Shown here one piece after another: positions 34,286-47,500 of a stretch of DNA of 64,000 nt (the stretch's first letter is position 1; each line of letters begins with the position of its first letter). The stretch is taken from positions 7,303,513-7,367,512 of the forward strand of contig NC_057762.1 of the NCBI RefSeq assembly GCF_010389155.1. Reading direction: 5' to 3'. The notes beneath the pieces are model-generated. The model had not been told where the DNA came from. It worked only from the letters and a program-made list of their open reading frames with translations, and made no database searches. A program made the position numbers and the translations under genes. This stretch comes from Erigeron canadensis. Its lineage: Eukaryota; Streptophyta; Magnoliopsida; Asterales; Asteraceae.

Positions 34286-37200
34286 ATATATATATAGTTT
34301 TGTTGCAGGCGGCGTATGACAGAGCAAAAGCATTATTAAACTTAACTTTACATTTTAAACCCTAAAGTTAAACTATTTATTATTATTATTATTACCATTA
34401 TTTTGAATTGATTTTATAAAGTGTTTCATTTTTGTGTTTATTAAAATTATTACTGAAAAGAATAGTTATTGTATAAATTTAGTAATTTGTATTAATCTTT
34501 AAGTTAATTTTAATTTATTTAGTTTAGTTTTTATTTTAAGTTTTAAAAAAAAGGGTGGGGAAGGATGGTGAGGCAATCCGTGTAAGTTGGAGAAAGATAG
34601 GGGAACTATAGAAATGGTGGGAGGGGTGGGGAGCTACCCCACCCTTGTAGTGTTATCGACATGTATTTGCACAATCTGAAAAGACTTAATATTTTTTAGT
34701 CGACAATGATTCGTGATGGTCATGAGTCGCTTTGGTTTGTGAATTAGTTTTTTTAAAAGATAAAAATGTTTAATTCTTGTTTGAAATGAAGTATGTCTGG
34801 AAGTATATAAAAAAATGGTTTTGAAAAAAGTTATGACATTTAAATTAGGGATGAACAAATGACCCGAAAACCCGTGACCCGTTCCAGACCCGCCCGAACC
34901 CGACCCGAACTGACTCGTCCGAAGGAGTAACGGGTCGGGCTTCGGTTAAGCTTTTTATGGATTTTCGGTTCTCGGGTCGGGTCGGTCCAAAACCGGCAAA
35001 CCCGAAAAATGTGGGCTATATTGTTTTCATATGCAATGATATAAGGAAAACGAGCATGAAAAGCAAGAGAATAAGAAGGTGTAACTTGTAATATATATAT
35101 ATATATATACACGTATTTGTAAGTTATATATAAATCTGTTTCGTCTCCTATATATATAATAAACCCGTTTTCAGTACTTGTAAGTTATATAATATCTTGG
35201 AAAACAGTAAACCCATTTTGTAGTTGTGTTTTCATTGTTGTACATGGAATGCATATATATATATATACTTGCATTTTTATAGGGATGATGATGATGTATA
35301 TGAATAGGAAAAAGAGAAAATGATGGATAGCAAAGACATAGCTCTAACTCAATATCTATATATCTATATATAATATAAAAGTTGAGTTTTGAAATTAATG
35401 TTAAATCAACACCATCTTTCTTAATAAATTCTATACTTAAAGCTACTTATATTAAATTACTAGCAAAAGCTTATTATGTGTGTAAGAAATTAAATGACTT
35501 GCAAAAACTAACTATGTTTGAGTTTTTATATATAAAAGTTGGGTTATATGAACCAAACTTGATGAATTTACTATGATGAATTAATGGTAGTTCATTGTGT
35601 TTGTATAATATGCATATATTTACTACATATATATGCATGATTCTTTTATATGATCAAAGGCGACCTTTCACATATCCATTACGGTTGATAATTCAAAGGG
35701 TTACGCATGGAAATTAATTCAAAGGGAAAATTCTGTTTTGGAAAACCAAAAGTAAGAATCTTTCTTCCTAAGTTGTAAAAGTCAATTATGTGTAGAGAAC
35801 TTAATTATCTACATGCATCGAAGTTAATTACTTACAATGCAAAGGAAAATTATGTGTGTAGGAAAGTTAATGACTTGCAAAAAATGTTTTAGAAAACCAA
35901 GAGTATTAATCTTTATTACTAAATCTTTCTTCCTAATTACACATATAAACAATTTATTTGTTAAACAAATGTCGATAATTAGTCCGTGTATAAATAGACA
36001 AATATAGAAGTTGAGTTTTGAAATCAATTCTAAAACTACATCATTTCTCTTACTAAATTGTAATGTAAAAACTACTCATGTTAAAAGAGTCTTAAAACTC
36101 TAAGAAAATTAATTAGTTGCAATCTCTGATATAACATGAGTTTCAAGAGTCAATTATGTGTGAAAGGAAGTTAACTAATTGCTTATGCACATGGAAGTTA
36201 ATTCGAAAGGAAATTATGTGTGTAGGAAAGTTAATGACATGCAAAAGATGTTCTAGAAAACCAAGAGTATTAATCTTTAGCATATTGGGAAGTATTTGCC
36301 AATAAGGTGGACATGAGGGTTTTCTTTAGCATTTAGCTGGTTTCTTCAAAAACGGTAGTGGAACTTCCACCGTCAGTCATGCCCTCAGATTAACTATGTT
36401 GGTGATGTGGTCGATCTCTACCGATAATGAAGATGCAATTTCGCTAAATCTAATCACCATTGTTGTTCATAAATAAATCTTTATTCCAAAATCTTTCTTA
36501 CTAATTCCACATATACACAATTTATCTGTTAAACAGATTTTGTTAATTAGTTCATGTATAATGGGACTATAAATACCAAAAAAATAAATTAAATTAAATA
36601 TATTTATAGTTATTTCATATTATCATGCATTTGTATCTATATCGATATATGAATATATATAAATTGTTATATAATTCTTTTTTATTTTCTGGATTCAGTA
36701 GGTCATGTTATTCTGTACTTTATTTATTATCAGATATATTATAATGTGTGTGTGCATATTATATTTTTAATTAGTTGAAAATCATTAATAGAGAAAGTGT
36801 TTAGGTTGCTTAATCGTTGGAAGGAATGTGAGTGGATTATTGATGATATAAAATAACTTATTAATGAAAACTGATGATCATGGTAGTTTTGAGATGCTTT
36901 CAGTTGTACATCCTAAAGTTTGCATATTTGATGGAGTCTATAAATAGGCCAATACAATGTGCAAATGAAAAGATAGGTAAAAGAATCCGTTGATATATAT
37001 TAAGTTATGGTCAAAGTTGGTCTCATCTAGGAATGCATTTGTTTATATTATTTAGCAGGTACCTATTAAAGCCTTTCAAAAATCAGTATATAATTTAAAT
37101 AAAGCCTTTCAAAAAATATTCTGCTAACCAAACTGCACAAGGTGGAAGGACCGAAGGACTGCGGCTAATGATCTACCCTTCGAATTTTTGACTGAAATAA

Positions 37201-37590
37201 CTAAAGGTCAAATGACACATTAAGCACTGACCATTTAAAGCTCAAACAAAACCATTTATCCACAATATATTCTATTCGCTATGTGGCCTACAACTCAACT
37301 TACACCATACATATTCAAATAATTTCACACTTAAACAAAGTATAATAAGAAAACGACTTTTATCAAACATTTGGGTAGACTTTATCATGTGCACACAACG
37401 ACTTCCATCAAAAAGCCAACTAACATATTTAAATTTATATTATATAATAATTAAGTCATCCTTAATAATCAACAAAAATAAAGCCATATTGCTTTTCGGA
37501 GACATTTGGAATCCACACAATTGATTGATTGATTTGCTTCCTTTTTAAATCAATTTTTTTTATTTTAAGAAATATTAAAAACTATGAAAT
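34286..37590. other. Gene-free repeat-rich interval upstream of RGLG
   Basis: This holds a small ACCCG/CGGGT-rich patch (34858-35000), TA runs, and degenerate duplicated blocks (35363-36560, listed). No conserved coding sequence was recognised between 36560 and 37590. The patch at 34844 begins TAGGGATGAACAAATGACCC, similar to hAT ends, but no right end was found. Confidence 0.45.
35363..36560. repeat. Degenerate duplicated blocks, possibly Helitron-derived
   Basis: Blocks recur at intervals. One is gttgagttttgaaat at about 35381 and 36008. Another is aaagttaatgac..gcaaaa.. with gaaaaccaagagtattaatc at about 35862 and 36222. A third is catataaacaatttattt..gttaaacaaat at about 35942 and 36511. 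The start A|TCTATATATAATATAAAAGT at 35363 looks like a Helitron 5' end. No hairpin-CTAG end was found. Confidence 0.4.
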
Positions 37591-38231
37591 GATGCTGCTT
37601 CACTTATTCCATTAATCCAGTTCAATCCAATTCAAAGGTTTGTATGTATAGATTCATTACATTCATATCTTTTAGTTCAATCCTATTATTATTAGTATAA
37701 TTTTGAATTTGAATTTTGTCAGTATTTATAGATCTAAGCTCTACGTAATTTTATTTTCTTAATGTTTAAGTAATAAGTAGATATATATAGATATAGATAT
37801 AGATACAGATACACCGATGCCGTAAACAGCAGGTTGACGTGTAAATATATGTATGTATGGTAACCGACTAATTAGCATATCTTTATATAAATCTCTTTTT
37901 TTTTTTAATTTATTTTTTTACTAAAAATAGACAATTTTTACATATATGTCTCAACTTATAATAAATGCATAAAATCTGCAGTACAATTTATGTTTGTATC
38001 TAATACTAATTATATCTATATCTATATATATTAGTGTAATAATGTGGGTGAAGCTTCTTGGTAACCACTATGTTGTTACGGTGGTTTTGAATTCTGTTGG
38101 CTATTTTAATTCTTATTAAAGTAGGTTTTAATTTAATGCGTATTTACTCTATAAATAGACCCTTTTTTTAATATTGGAATACAAATATATAAATTTAATA
38201 AATTGCAGAAATTTTGGTTTGATTAGATTGA
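37591..38231 (+). promoter_or_regulatory. Likely leader exon and 5'-UTR intron of RGLG
   Basis: A leader-like stretch ends CAATTCAAAG|GTTTGTATG (donor near 37638). The acceptor AAATTGCAG ends at 38208, leaving a 23-base leader before the ATG at 38232. The splice sites are visible but their use is inferred. Confidence 0.45.
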
Positions 38232-41200
38232 ATGGGGGGTAAGAGTTCAAAAGAAGATAGGCGTAGCTACAGGCAATCGCCGTCGTTTCAATCGGCATCG
38301 TCGTTTAGTGGAAGTCAGTATGGAAGTCATCCACAACAATCGTATTCTTATCCGCCACAAGAGATACAGAATTACCCTGTTAGAGAGGCGTATCCTGCGT
38401 ATCAGCAGCATTATCCGGCTGCTGTGCCTGCACCTGGTCCGGTTCCGGGATTTGGAAGTCAACCGAATAAACCGCAGAAGAAGCTTGATAGGAGGTATTC
38501 GAGGATTGCGGATAATTACAGCTCTTTGGAACAGGTAGAAATTGCTTACGTTTTTGTGGGATTATATAACGTTGAACGGCTAGTTTTGTTGTAAATATTA
38601 GGATACTTTATTTAGTTGGAATTATATCTAATTGTGTTATCGAATTTGGATAATGGATTTTGTCGTTAGGGTTTCAATCAATTCTTGTAGATGCATCTTT
38701 GGAGGCCTATTCCGAAGAATTGTTTGGGTGTTGTGTAGTATGCTGAGATTAGTGCTGCAAGTTATTGGTTTTATCTAAGTGGTTAAGGACCAAAATTTCG
38801 GTGTTTCAGTCAAGGTCTGGTATTTGAAATATCGGTTATTTCCGTGGTATTTCGGTAATCTTAATATTATGAAAAATATTATATATAACTATATATGTAC
38901 CAAAAAGATTGCAATTATACATACAAATAGCAATTATATATTTATATTAAGTTAATACTCAATCTAAATATCAAAGTCAAGCTTAAAAGTGTCAATATTT
39001 GATAGATTAGTGTTAATACTTCAAAAAAAAGTTTTTTTAGATGTTGTTTTTTAGTTTGGACAAAAATAATTTAAATAAAAAATAAAAAACTCTAAAAACT
39101 GGTATACCACCGAAATTTGACCGATTTCGGTGAGATTTCGGTAAATTTCACCGAAAATCTCGGTATCAAAATTTTGGACAAAAATCTATACCGGTATACC
39201 AGTGTAGGACCGAAAACCAAAATACCACTGGTATACCACCGAAATTGACTACATAGGGTTTTATAGGCAGAACCTTTATTTAGGTCCCATGTTCTGTCGA
39301 AATTATCCAATTTTTTTTAGAGTTTGGATAATGCCATGTAAATATTAGAGGTTTGGAAGATATGATGTAAAATTGATTTACTTTTTGTGAGTGTTGGATG
39401 TTACGGTCATTTAGTTATGTGAAACTTATTATACTATTTGGATAATCTTGTACATATGGGTTTTGTAATTTAGGGATTTGGAAGGTGTAATGTAAATGGT
39501 CCTCTTTTTTAGTCCTAGGATTGTAATTTAGAGTTTGGGATTTTGGATCATGTTATGCAAAAAGATTTTGTCTTTAGTATTTGGATCAAGTTTGCTATTC
39601 TGATGCTTGTTGAGATTCCAGAAATACGTCATACTTTTGTATTATTGTGCATTGTGTTGTAGCATCTGGAAGTTAGTGCATTTTGTTTTCTAGGCTTCAT
39701 GATGTTTATGTTAGTTGAAGTTATTGCATTTGAATAACTAGGAACATCTGTTATTAGTGGGATACTGGGATGAGACGTTAACGTTTTGTGCAGGTAACCG
39801 AAGCTCTTGCTCGTGCAGGGCTCGAGTCTTCTAACCTCATTGTTGGTATCGACTTCACTAAGAGCAATGAATGGACTGGTACTGTTGTTACAGTTAATAA
39901 ATATATGTTTCCTATTTACGTTGCAACACTGCAAACGAAATTAGCTAACCAGTTATCGGTAAATAGGTTCACGGTCTTTCAATAGAAAAAGCCTACATCA
40001 TATTGGAGATGGTTTTAATCCATATGAGCAAGCAATAACAATCATTGGTAAAACATTGGCTGCCTTTGATGAGGATAACCTGATTCCCTGTTATGGTTTT
40101 GGAGATGGTATGATTCTTTAAGTTAGTAATTAATACTTATATTGATCATACAAAAAGTGTGGGTTTGCAAATCTTACATTTTGCTACCAACTGGCAGCAT
40201 CAACACATGATCAAGATGTTTTCAGCTTTTATCCAGAAGAGAGATTTTGTAATGGTTTCGAGGAAGTATTGAGTAGATACCGGGAAATTGTTCCTCATCT
40301 AAAGCTTGCAGGTCTGTGATATACTCCTGTTTTCTTCATATCTCCACTATATAGTAAACTTTACTCTCTGATTTTTTTTATGTAATAATGCTATCTTTCA
40401 TGTGCTACAGGACCAACATCATTTGCCCCTGTCATTGAACAAGCTATGACAATAGTGGAACAAAGCGCAGGGCAGTATCATGTATTATTAATTATTGCAG
40501 ATGGACAGGTATTTTCTTTGCTCCATATGCATATGTTTCTATGAATATGTATTTCTTAATGGACATGGTTCATAGTTGATGATAGTTGATAGTAAGTTAT
40601 ATAAAATTTAAATAATGGATTGGACCGCTTGAAAGGTGCCCAAAAGTCTATTTCTATGTATACAAGCTCCTACATGTTCAAATCAAAGGTTTAGATGATT
40701 ATTCTACTGATGTTAGCAAATGGACAAAAACATGTTACCTGCTCAACCCAACCTCTCTGTGTTGTTTTGACTAGTACTAAGGATTGATTAATATTAATTT
40801 GGAACCTTATTTGACTTGTTATCAAACCCGTCCATCTTGATACCTCCAATTGTAATTGTAAATCACCGTAACTAAATATCATTTTTGGGGTTTTCAAACA
40901 TTCCATACTCCTATAGAGTAGTTCCGAGAAGAAATCTGCTTAATTTCCATGGACATTCAAGTTCTGTATATGAGTATATCAATCAACAGGCCTCTATTTT
41001 TATTTTGTGCAGGTTACAAGAAGTGTTGATACTGAGTCAGGTCGTTTGAGTCCACAAGAACAGAGAACAGTAGATGCTATAGTTCAAGCCAGGTGATTGT
41101 CTGAAAACTTCTGTAACCGTTATGTTTTGTAGATAAAGTTCTTTCTATGTGCTCATAATGAAATATTATGTCACATCTCCTTTCAGCAAGCTTCCACTGT

Positions 41201-42780
41201 CTATTGTATTAGTTGGAGTTGGAGATGGGCCTTGGGATATGATGAGAGAATTTGATGATAACATCCCTGCTCGTGACTTTGATAATTTCCAGGTAAGTAA
41301 TATTTCAACATTAATATGATTATAGTGGGTTTTAGTGTTTAGGGTACTATTGAAGTATTAATTTACACTTAGCAGCCTGGAATTGTTTTCATAATTTCAT
41401 GTTATTTTTGTTGCTTTTTAGTTTGTTAATTTCACAGAAATCATGGCCAAGAATGTACCGCCAATCCGAAAAGAGACGGAATTTGCTCTTTCAGCTTTGA
41501 TGGAGATTCCTACCCAATATAAAGCAACGATTGAACTGAATATACTAGGGTAATCAGTGTTCCTTTTCCGCCTTATGAGCTAGTGGTTACATCAAATTGA
41601 CCCGCTACATGATTTTGCCTAAACATAAACTTTTAATTTTTGTTAGTTAGTTAGCAAAAAATAATTACAAAGATGTACGGAGTATTAAGCTTATATATTC
41701 ACGAGGTTTTATGCATTAAAAGCACTTTTTGGGTGACTCTCAACGTGTCGATCCATCAGACATATTTTCTTTTTAGCTAACATTTTTATTTGATGTATTG
41801 TTTACTTGTTATAGAAAAAAATAACCTGGCTAGTAGACTCATTCATATGAAAATAGCTTATAATTGTAAGCTTTAATAATCTTCTTTTTTAATTATTATT
41901 TTGGATATACAGTAGCCACAAAGGAGTTTCTCCGAACAGGGTTGCCCTTCCTCCTCCTGTTTATGGTGCATCCTCTTTTAGCAACTCAAAACCAACACAT
42001 TCAAGTAGCTTTCAGAAGGGGTCACAATTTAATTATGGCCAAAGTAGTCCTGCTCGTGCTGCTCCTTATTCTGATCAAACAATGTCTCAGAGCACCTCTT
42101 CATCTATTCCAAATTCTACATACGACAATCAGGTACATTTGAATAGTTTCGTGGTTGCACTGTTACTAATGAAATACTGTAGTTACTTATTTTGATAAAA
42201 ATGTGTCAACATAAGTCAATGGGATAGCGTAAGTTATGCTGTATTTTTAATGTGTTTAATCCATAAAAACAACGGTACATGTTGAAAGGAAATGGTTCAT
42301 ACATTTAAAGTCACACAAAACTGTACTCGGGCGCTTATAATCTCCTAAACTGCCTTATTTTAAAAAAATACCAGATCATTATTCTAGTAAAAAGTGTTTA
42401 AGCATATATTATGTATTACACTTTTTCATAAACTAAACGAAATACATCAAAGAAATCGGGTCAAGTCAACCGGTTTTGATTTGTTCATAAAACCCTAATT
42501 TTGATCTTGCATATATCTGCATTGAATGTACAATTTTGGACGCTGTGCAGGTATGCCCTATCTGCCTTACAAACCCAAAGGACATGGCCTTCGGCTGTGG
42601 CCATCAGGTAATTAATTATCTTCATCTATATATAAAGAGCACTGAATTCATATTTTTGTCTCGCTTAATAATTTCTGTTTCTATTATGGTATTCTGCAGA
42701 CATGTTGCGAGTGTGGACAAACTCTTCAGTCGTGTCCTATTTGTCGAAAATCAATTGAAACTAGAATAAAGCTCTACTAA
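38232..42780 (+). CDS. RGLG: RGLG-type E3 ubiquitin ligase: N-myristoylated, copine/VWA plus RING
   Basis: Eleven exons: 38232-38534, 39794-39878, 39967-40107, 40198-40311, 40411-40508, 41013-41092, 41187-41292, 41422-41549, 41913-42132, 42551-42607 and 42700-42780. They give 470 aa, typical for RGLG1/RGLG2. The N-terminus MGGKSSKE has Gly2 and Ser6 for myristoylation, hence plasma membrane. A Gln/Pro/Tyr-rich linker follows to residue 100. The copine-type VWA domain starts [20 protein letters not shown] and its MIDAS motif D121-F-T-K-S125 is intact. The RING is C3HC4: C427, C430, C441, H443, C446, C449, C456, C459, ending in the family's RIKLY tail. Known relatives add K63-linked ubiquitin chains and act in auxin and ABA/drought signalling. 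Intron 1 carries a hAT-like element. Confidence 0.95.
38775..39256. mobile_element. hAT-like non-autonomous element with TTTCGGT-word arms, 482 bp
   Basis: A perfect 8-bp target duplication, GGTTTTAT, flanks it (38767-38774 and 39257-39264). TIRs are CTAAGTGGTTAAGGACC and, from the right, CTATGTAGTCAATTTCGG. The left arm carries TTTCGGT-like words (aaatttcggtgtttcagtc, gtatttcggtaatc). The right arm is dense in the inverse ACCGAAA (ccaccgaaatttgaccg, ttcaccgaaaatctcgg). The core is AT-rich with no coding capacity. The 8-bp duplication places it in hAT. It lies in RGLG intron 1 and is close kin to 56169-56481. Confidence 0.85.
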
Positions 42781-44551
42781 GTTCTTTTTTTTTTTTTTTT
42801 TTTTTGTGTTTATTTGACATTTGTTTAGTCCTAGTTTAAATTCTTTGCTGACAAAGTCAAGTTATTTCATATCATGATGTTTTTTGAGGTGCTTTGTGGA
42901 TTTGTAAATGAATGTTGATACTAATGTACAGTTCTCTGTTTTTTAATTGATGGTATTTGAACTTTCTTATGTGTTTTTGTACTGTCATGTTTGCGATATT
43001 GCAGTTGGTTGCACTTTTACATTTTTTTTAACCGATTGAACTTTAAAGGTTGTTTAAAATCTATCTTTGAAATTAGTCAAAACTTGTAAAACTTCAGGAT
43101 CGAACATTCCAAATTACATACATTCTTACTTTTCGGATGAGGTCTTCGTGATGGGGACTGGTTCAATTCGAAAAATTCAAAGCCAATTCCATTGGCAATT
43201 CATCTATCAATGTATTTTTGATAGTTGATTAGTTTATCTTCTTCTGGCATGGTTGTTTTGACAATCAATATTATTTCAAAACGACCATATAAGCAAATAA
43301 GGAGTTGTTATGTATAACTCTCTAAACAAATGCTTAAAACAACCAAGATAGCTGGCATTAATGCCATTGTTAACTTCACATTCGATGCTAACAATAACTA
43401 AACTTGAAATCTTTTTTGAGAACCTTATTTTACTAAAAGAACTATTTTATGGACTTGTGTGGTATTAAACTATGAAACCAGTAATCGGCGTCACGGTTTA
43501 AAAAAGCGGTTTTGAGGCGCATTTTGAGGCACGACGTACATGTCGCGTATGAGGCGGCGCCTCAGGGTGGACTTTTGGTACGTACGCCTCTGGTAGATGA
43601 GGCAGTATGGAAGCACAAGAGGCGTTTAAGCGGTCCAAGGCTTTTTTTTTTGTGAGCTGACATTATTTTTGGCTCCAAATATTGGAGCCAATTATATATT
43701 TTTGGAGGCAGATCCTGACCTAAAATACTCTAAACATCCATTAATATAAATACACAATAATATATGCGATTAATATTGGGCGATCCATGAATATAAAGAT
43801 ATCCTAACCTAAATAATTGGCGATTAATATCTGATTGATTCGGTCCATGAAGATTATGACTTGGGAGATGATGCAAATTATGTTATTTGATTGATTATTA
43901 ACTTTATTTGATGTTTAGCATTTTCATTTTTAATATAAGATATTAGATATATAACTTCTATATTTTTTTTATTATCGTCTCGACCTTACGTCTCGGTTTG
44001 CCTCGAGGCAAGCCTTTTGAGGCGAAGGGAAAATGCCACGATACTTGTTTCCGTACATTTAAACCTTAGTCTGCGTGTCTATGGTGTGTGCGCTTTGTTA
44101 ATTTGTTGGGTGGCACCTTGGCTACACGGTGATTCATATTTGTTTGCATGTGTGTTTTTATATATTTAAATATGAATAATGATGTGATATATAGATTAAT
44201 TGGGTTTTCGCCTATCAAATAAGAGACTAAATGTTTTTTTTTTGAACATTAGACTAAATGAGTTCAATATATTACTAGAGTGTGCTAGCCGTGTTGCTTA
44301 AATGGTCGATATGATTAGGCAATTGACTGCAAGTTATTTATCCTAATTTAGTAATTACTCCGTAAATGCTTTTTACTAATATGTTTTCCTTTTTTTTTTT
44401 TTTTTTTTTTTTTTTGTGAGTTTTAATAATAATAATTGTAATTTTGCAAAACCTCCGAAGAACCCTCCCTATGTTCATCAAAATCCACTTTTACTTTTTC
44501 TCTCACACACACTTTTTCTTTTATATCAATAAACATTCATAGGTAATCTAT
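42781..44551. other. Intergenic between RGLG and PPR genes
   Basis: The RGLG 3'-UTR begins with a T20-type run (42786-42805). The interval also holds a hAT-like element (43492-44068, listed) and a long T tract (about 44391-44415). The last roughly 100 bases, with CT-rich leader-like sequence (ctttttctctcacacacact), are probably PPR promoter and leader. No further gene is seen. Confidence 0.5.
43492..44068. mobile_element. Probable hAT-like element with GAGGCG-word arms
   Basis: Inverted ends are CACGGTTTAAA and, from the right, TAAGGTTTAAA. Flanks ATCGGCGT and GTCTGCGT agree at 6 of 8 positions, a plausible decayed 8-bp duplication. The left part repeats GAGGCG/AGGCGGCG words (ttgaggcgcattttgaggca, gtatgaggcggcgcctcagg). 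The right part holds gcctcgaggcaagcc and tgaggcg. The motif set matches the better-preserved unit at 56902-57425. Confidence 0.5.
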
Positions 44552-47500
44552 ATGAAGTTCCTCCGTTCAATCTCCGGTAATATATTTCTTTCTTTCTTAT
44601 TATTATATATCAATCACTAATTCACTATATCTAATATAATCATTATTAATTATTTATTATTATTATTATATCTGCAGCAGCAGCAGCTAACCGGCAGTCA
44701 CTGGTGAGAGCCTTAGGCGGCGGCGGCGGCCGTCGTAGCTTTACGGCAGTTTCCAGTGATGAGTACGCCAAGAGAAATTACGCAAACAATGTCCCTGAAT
44801 ACAACACTGTCATTGGATCTCTCATTTCTCAACGAAGGCATTTTCCATTTTCCAATTACTTTACTATATATACAAAGAATGTTAAAAGGACACCATTATT
44901 TTTGTATATATATATATATGAGAAAAGTGAATATGTGGCTTTTAGATATCTAAGCTTAGGTATACAACCCCTTGCATACTAAATTTTAATATTTATTGTA
45001 TAATATATAAATAATATATATGTATGTATATATATATAGATATGTAGCCTTTTTTTCCGGGTGAAAGAGGTTAGGTTAATGGGTATGTTTGTGTACAGGA
45101 ACTGGTTGTTGAGGGATGTATACGATGATATGATGTTAGACGGAGTGAAACCTGAAACAGATACTTTTCGTGCTTTGATTGCTGGTAGTATGAAAGGCGT
45201 TCGTTTGCAGGATTGTTTCTTCTTCCGCGATCAAATGAAATCCATGGGTTTGATTCCTGATGTATGTTTTCGTTCATATTTCGCGCCTGTGAATTTTTTT
45301 GTAGCTCCTTTCGGCCTTTGTGAAGTTATGGTTAAATGAATGTATAGCTTGTATAACTTTATGGTATACCGGCGTGATATTTTGGTTCTTTAGTTCTGTC
45401 ACTATTGATTTGCTAATTATACTATTATATTTTCTGGTGGCTTCTGTTGTCTCGTTCTCTTGTTTTTTAATGCTTTCTGGACATTGGTTGATTATGTTAT
45501 AGGTTGTTTTGTACAACTTCATGATAGCAACATGTGCAAAGTGTAGCAACTCTGTGGAGGCCACACGGGTATGTATTTCTTGTATCCGTAAGTATGTGAT
45601 TGACAAAGAATTTCAATCGTAGAAATATGGTAGGGTATTAGCTAATTCTAACCAAGTTATTTTCTTTCTATTGTAAGATTTTTGAAGAAATGAAGAAGCT
45701 TGAAGTCAAGCCTAATGAACAGACGTTCATTTGTTTGATTAATGCATGTGCAGCCACTGGCCGTGTAGATCAAGTGTATGATTTTACTTTTTTTTTTTTC
45801 AAAAAGTTTTGATCTATTTGCTGCTAATCCTGATGTACCACAGTACATTAATATACTTACGCTCTTAATTTTTGTATAAGATCAAAGTTATGTCAATTGC
45901 GGATGTTCTTTGTGATAGCCTGCTCTATGAGACTTTGACCTTAGGCGAAACTGTTGCTTTCTCTAGCCGCTTCAATGTGATAGCAATTGTGATTTTGATA
46001 TATTATATTGGCTTAACATTTCAGATATGCAATTATTCGTGATATGACTGCTTCTGGTCTTGGCCTAAACAAATTTTGCTATGCGGGCCTCATTGCTGCA
46101 CATAAGAACAAGACACCATTAGCAGAAGACACGTCTTCCAAGGTAAATCAAGAAACTATCTTCAATAGTTCTATGTACTTCATTGTTTCCAGGAAGTTTT
46201 AGTGTTTTCATTTTTATGAAACAGATTTTAGAGCTTGTTGAGCAGTCCAAAGGATGGTCTTCGGTAGAACAGACAAGGGGCAGTGCTGAAAATTTCATGA
46301 TGGGCATTTCTGAGGAAGAATTATACAACATGCCTACTGCTAATTATATTCACCGGAGGGGTGGTTTTGTTCAAAAGTTCTTCACAGTATATCATGCTGC
46401 CTTCCATGCTTGTGCCGATCTCAAGGATGTCCAGGTAACATAAAATGGCTCTAGTGACTCGTGTGTTATAATTGAATGTAGACCTTTGTTTTATAGTCAT
46501 GAAATGCAACCGTTACCAATTTATTGTTTAAAAATTGCTTTCGCTCCCCTCTCCCCCCTCCCCCTCCCTTTTTGCTGTTTTGGAATACTAAATTGGGCTC
46601 TAGTTATCTGCATCTAAATGTATCAGACAAATGAGAATGCCACTTGACTATGACGATCCTATGCATCGTTCTATTGCAGTATAGCTATTATTTTCAAGAT
46701 TCAGTGGGTTTTAGTACCTGACCGGACCTCATATTCACCTGATCTCTTGGGAATTCCTTTATGGGAATCTCATAAGTCTTAACACAATGAGATTCGGTGG
46801 GTCTAAGTAACTATGCAAGATTCAGTGGTTCCAAGTACCGGACCTCATATTGACCTGATCTCTTGGGAATCTCTTATGGAAATCTCATAACACAATGACC
46901 TAGGTAGCACCGAGACGGGTACGGCGAAGAGGTATGGGGACGATAGAGGTACGGGAAACGGCAAAAATGAAAAAAACGAGATACGGGTAATACAAGGATA
47001 CGTCAATAAAAAATAAAAAATATATTAAAGAAAATTCAAAATAAATAGATATTGATGTAAAGTATAAACTCATAACATACTACATGTTTTGAATTTCCAT
47101 GTTCCTCCACTAGTACCTTGCTTTTCAGATTTAGTCACATACTGCCACAATGGAGGGTCTTCTGATGTTGATGATGATGATGATGATCCTTGTGTTTGTG
47201 TTCCTTGAGAAGCCATGAGAGAATGATCGAATACGTAATATTGAGATTTTAGAATCTTATTGTTAAGTCGATTTAGATTGACCTGATACCCTGATGTTGA
47301 TGAATGTTGTTCGATGATAATAAATCGATGTATATGATGATTAATTGAGTTTTGTTAGCCTGATATGTATATGTATATACGTCTTATAAGGCCATAATAA
47401 GTCGGTTAGAGTTTTTAAATGGTCCAGTTATCTAATTTGAAGAGAACACAAACACTTAAATGGGCTAGGAAACGTCCCCATATTCAACTGAAACGTCCCC

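Noticed and set aside
34844..35000. Another word-array element (ACCCG then CGGGT)
   Set aside because: The word inversion is visible and the left start TAGGGATGAACAAATG is suggestive, but no matching right end or 8-bp duplication was found, so it is not listed as an element.
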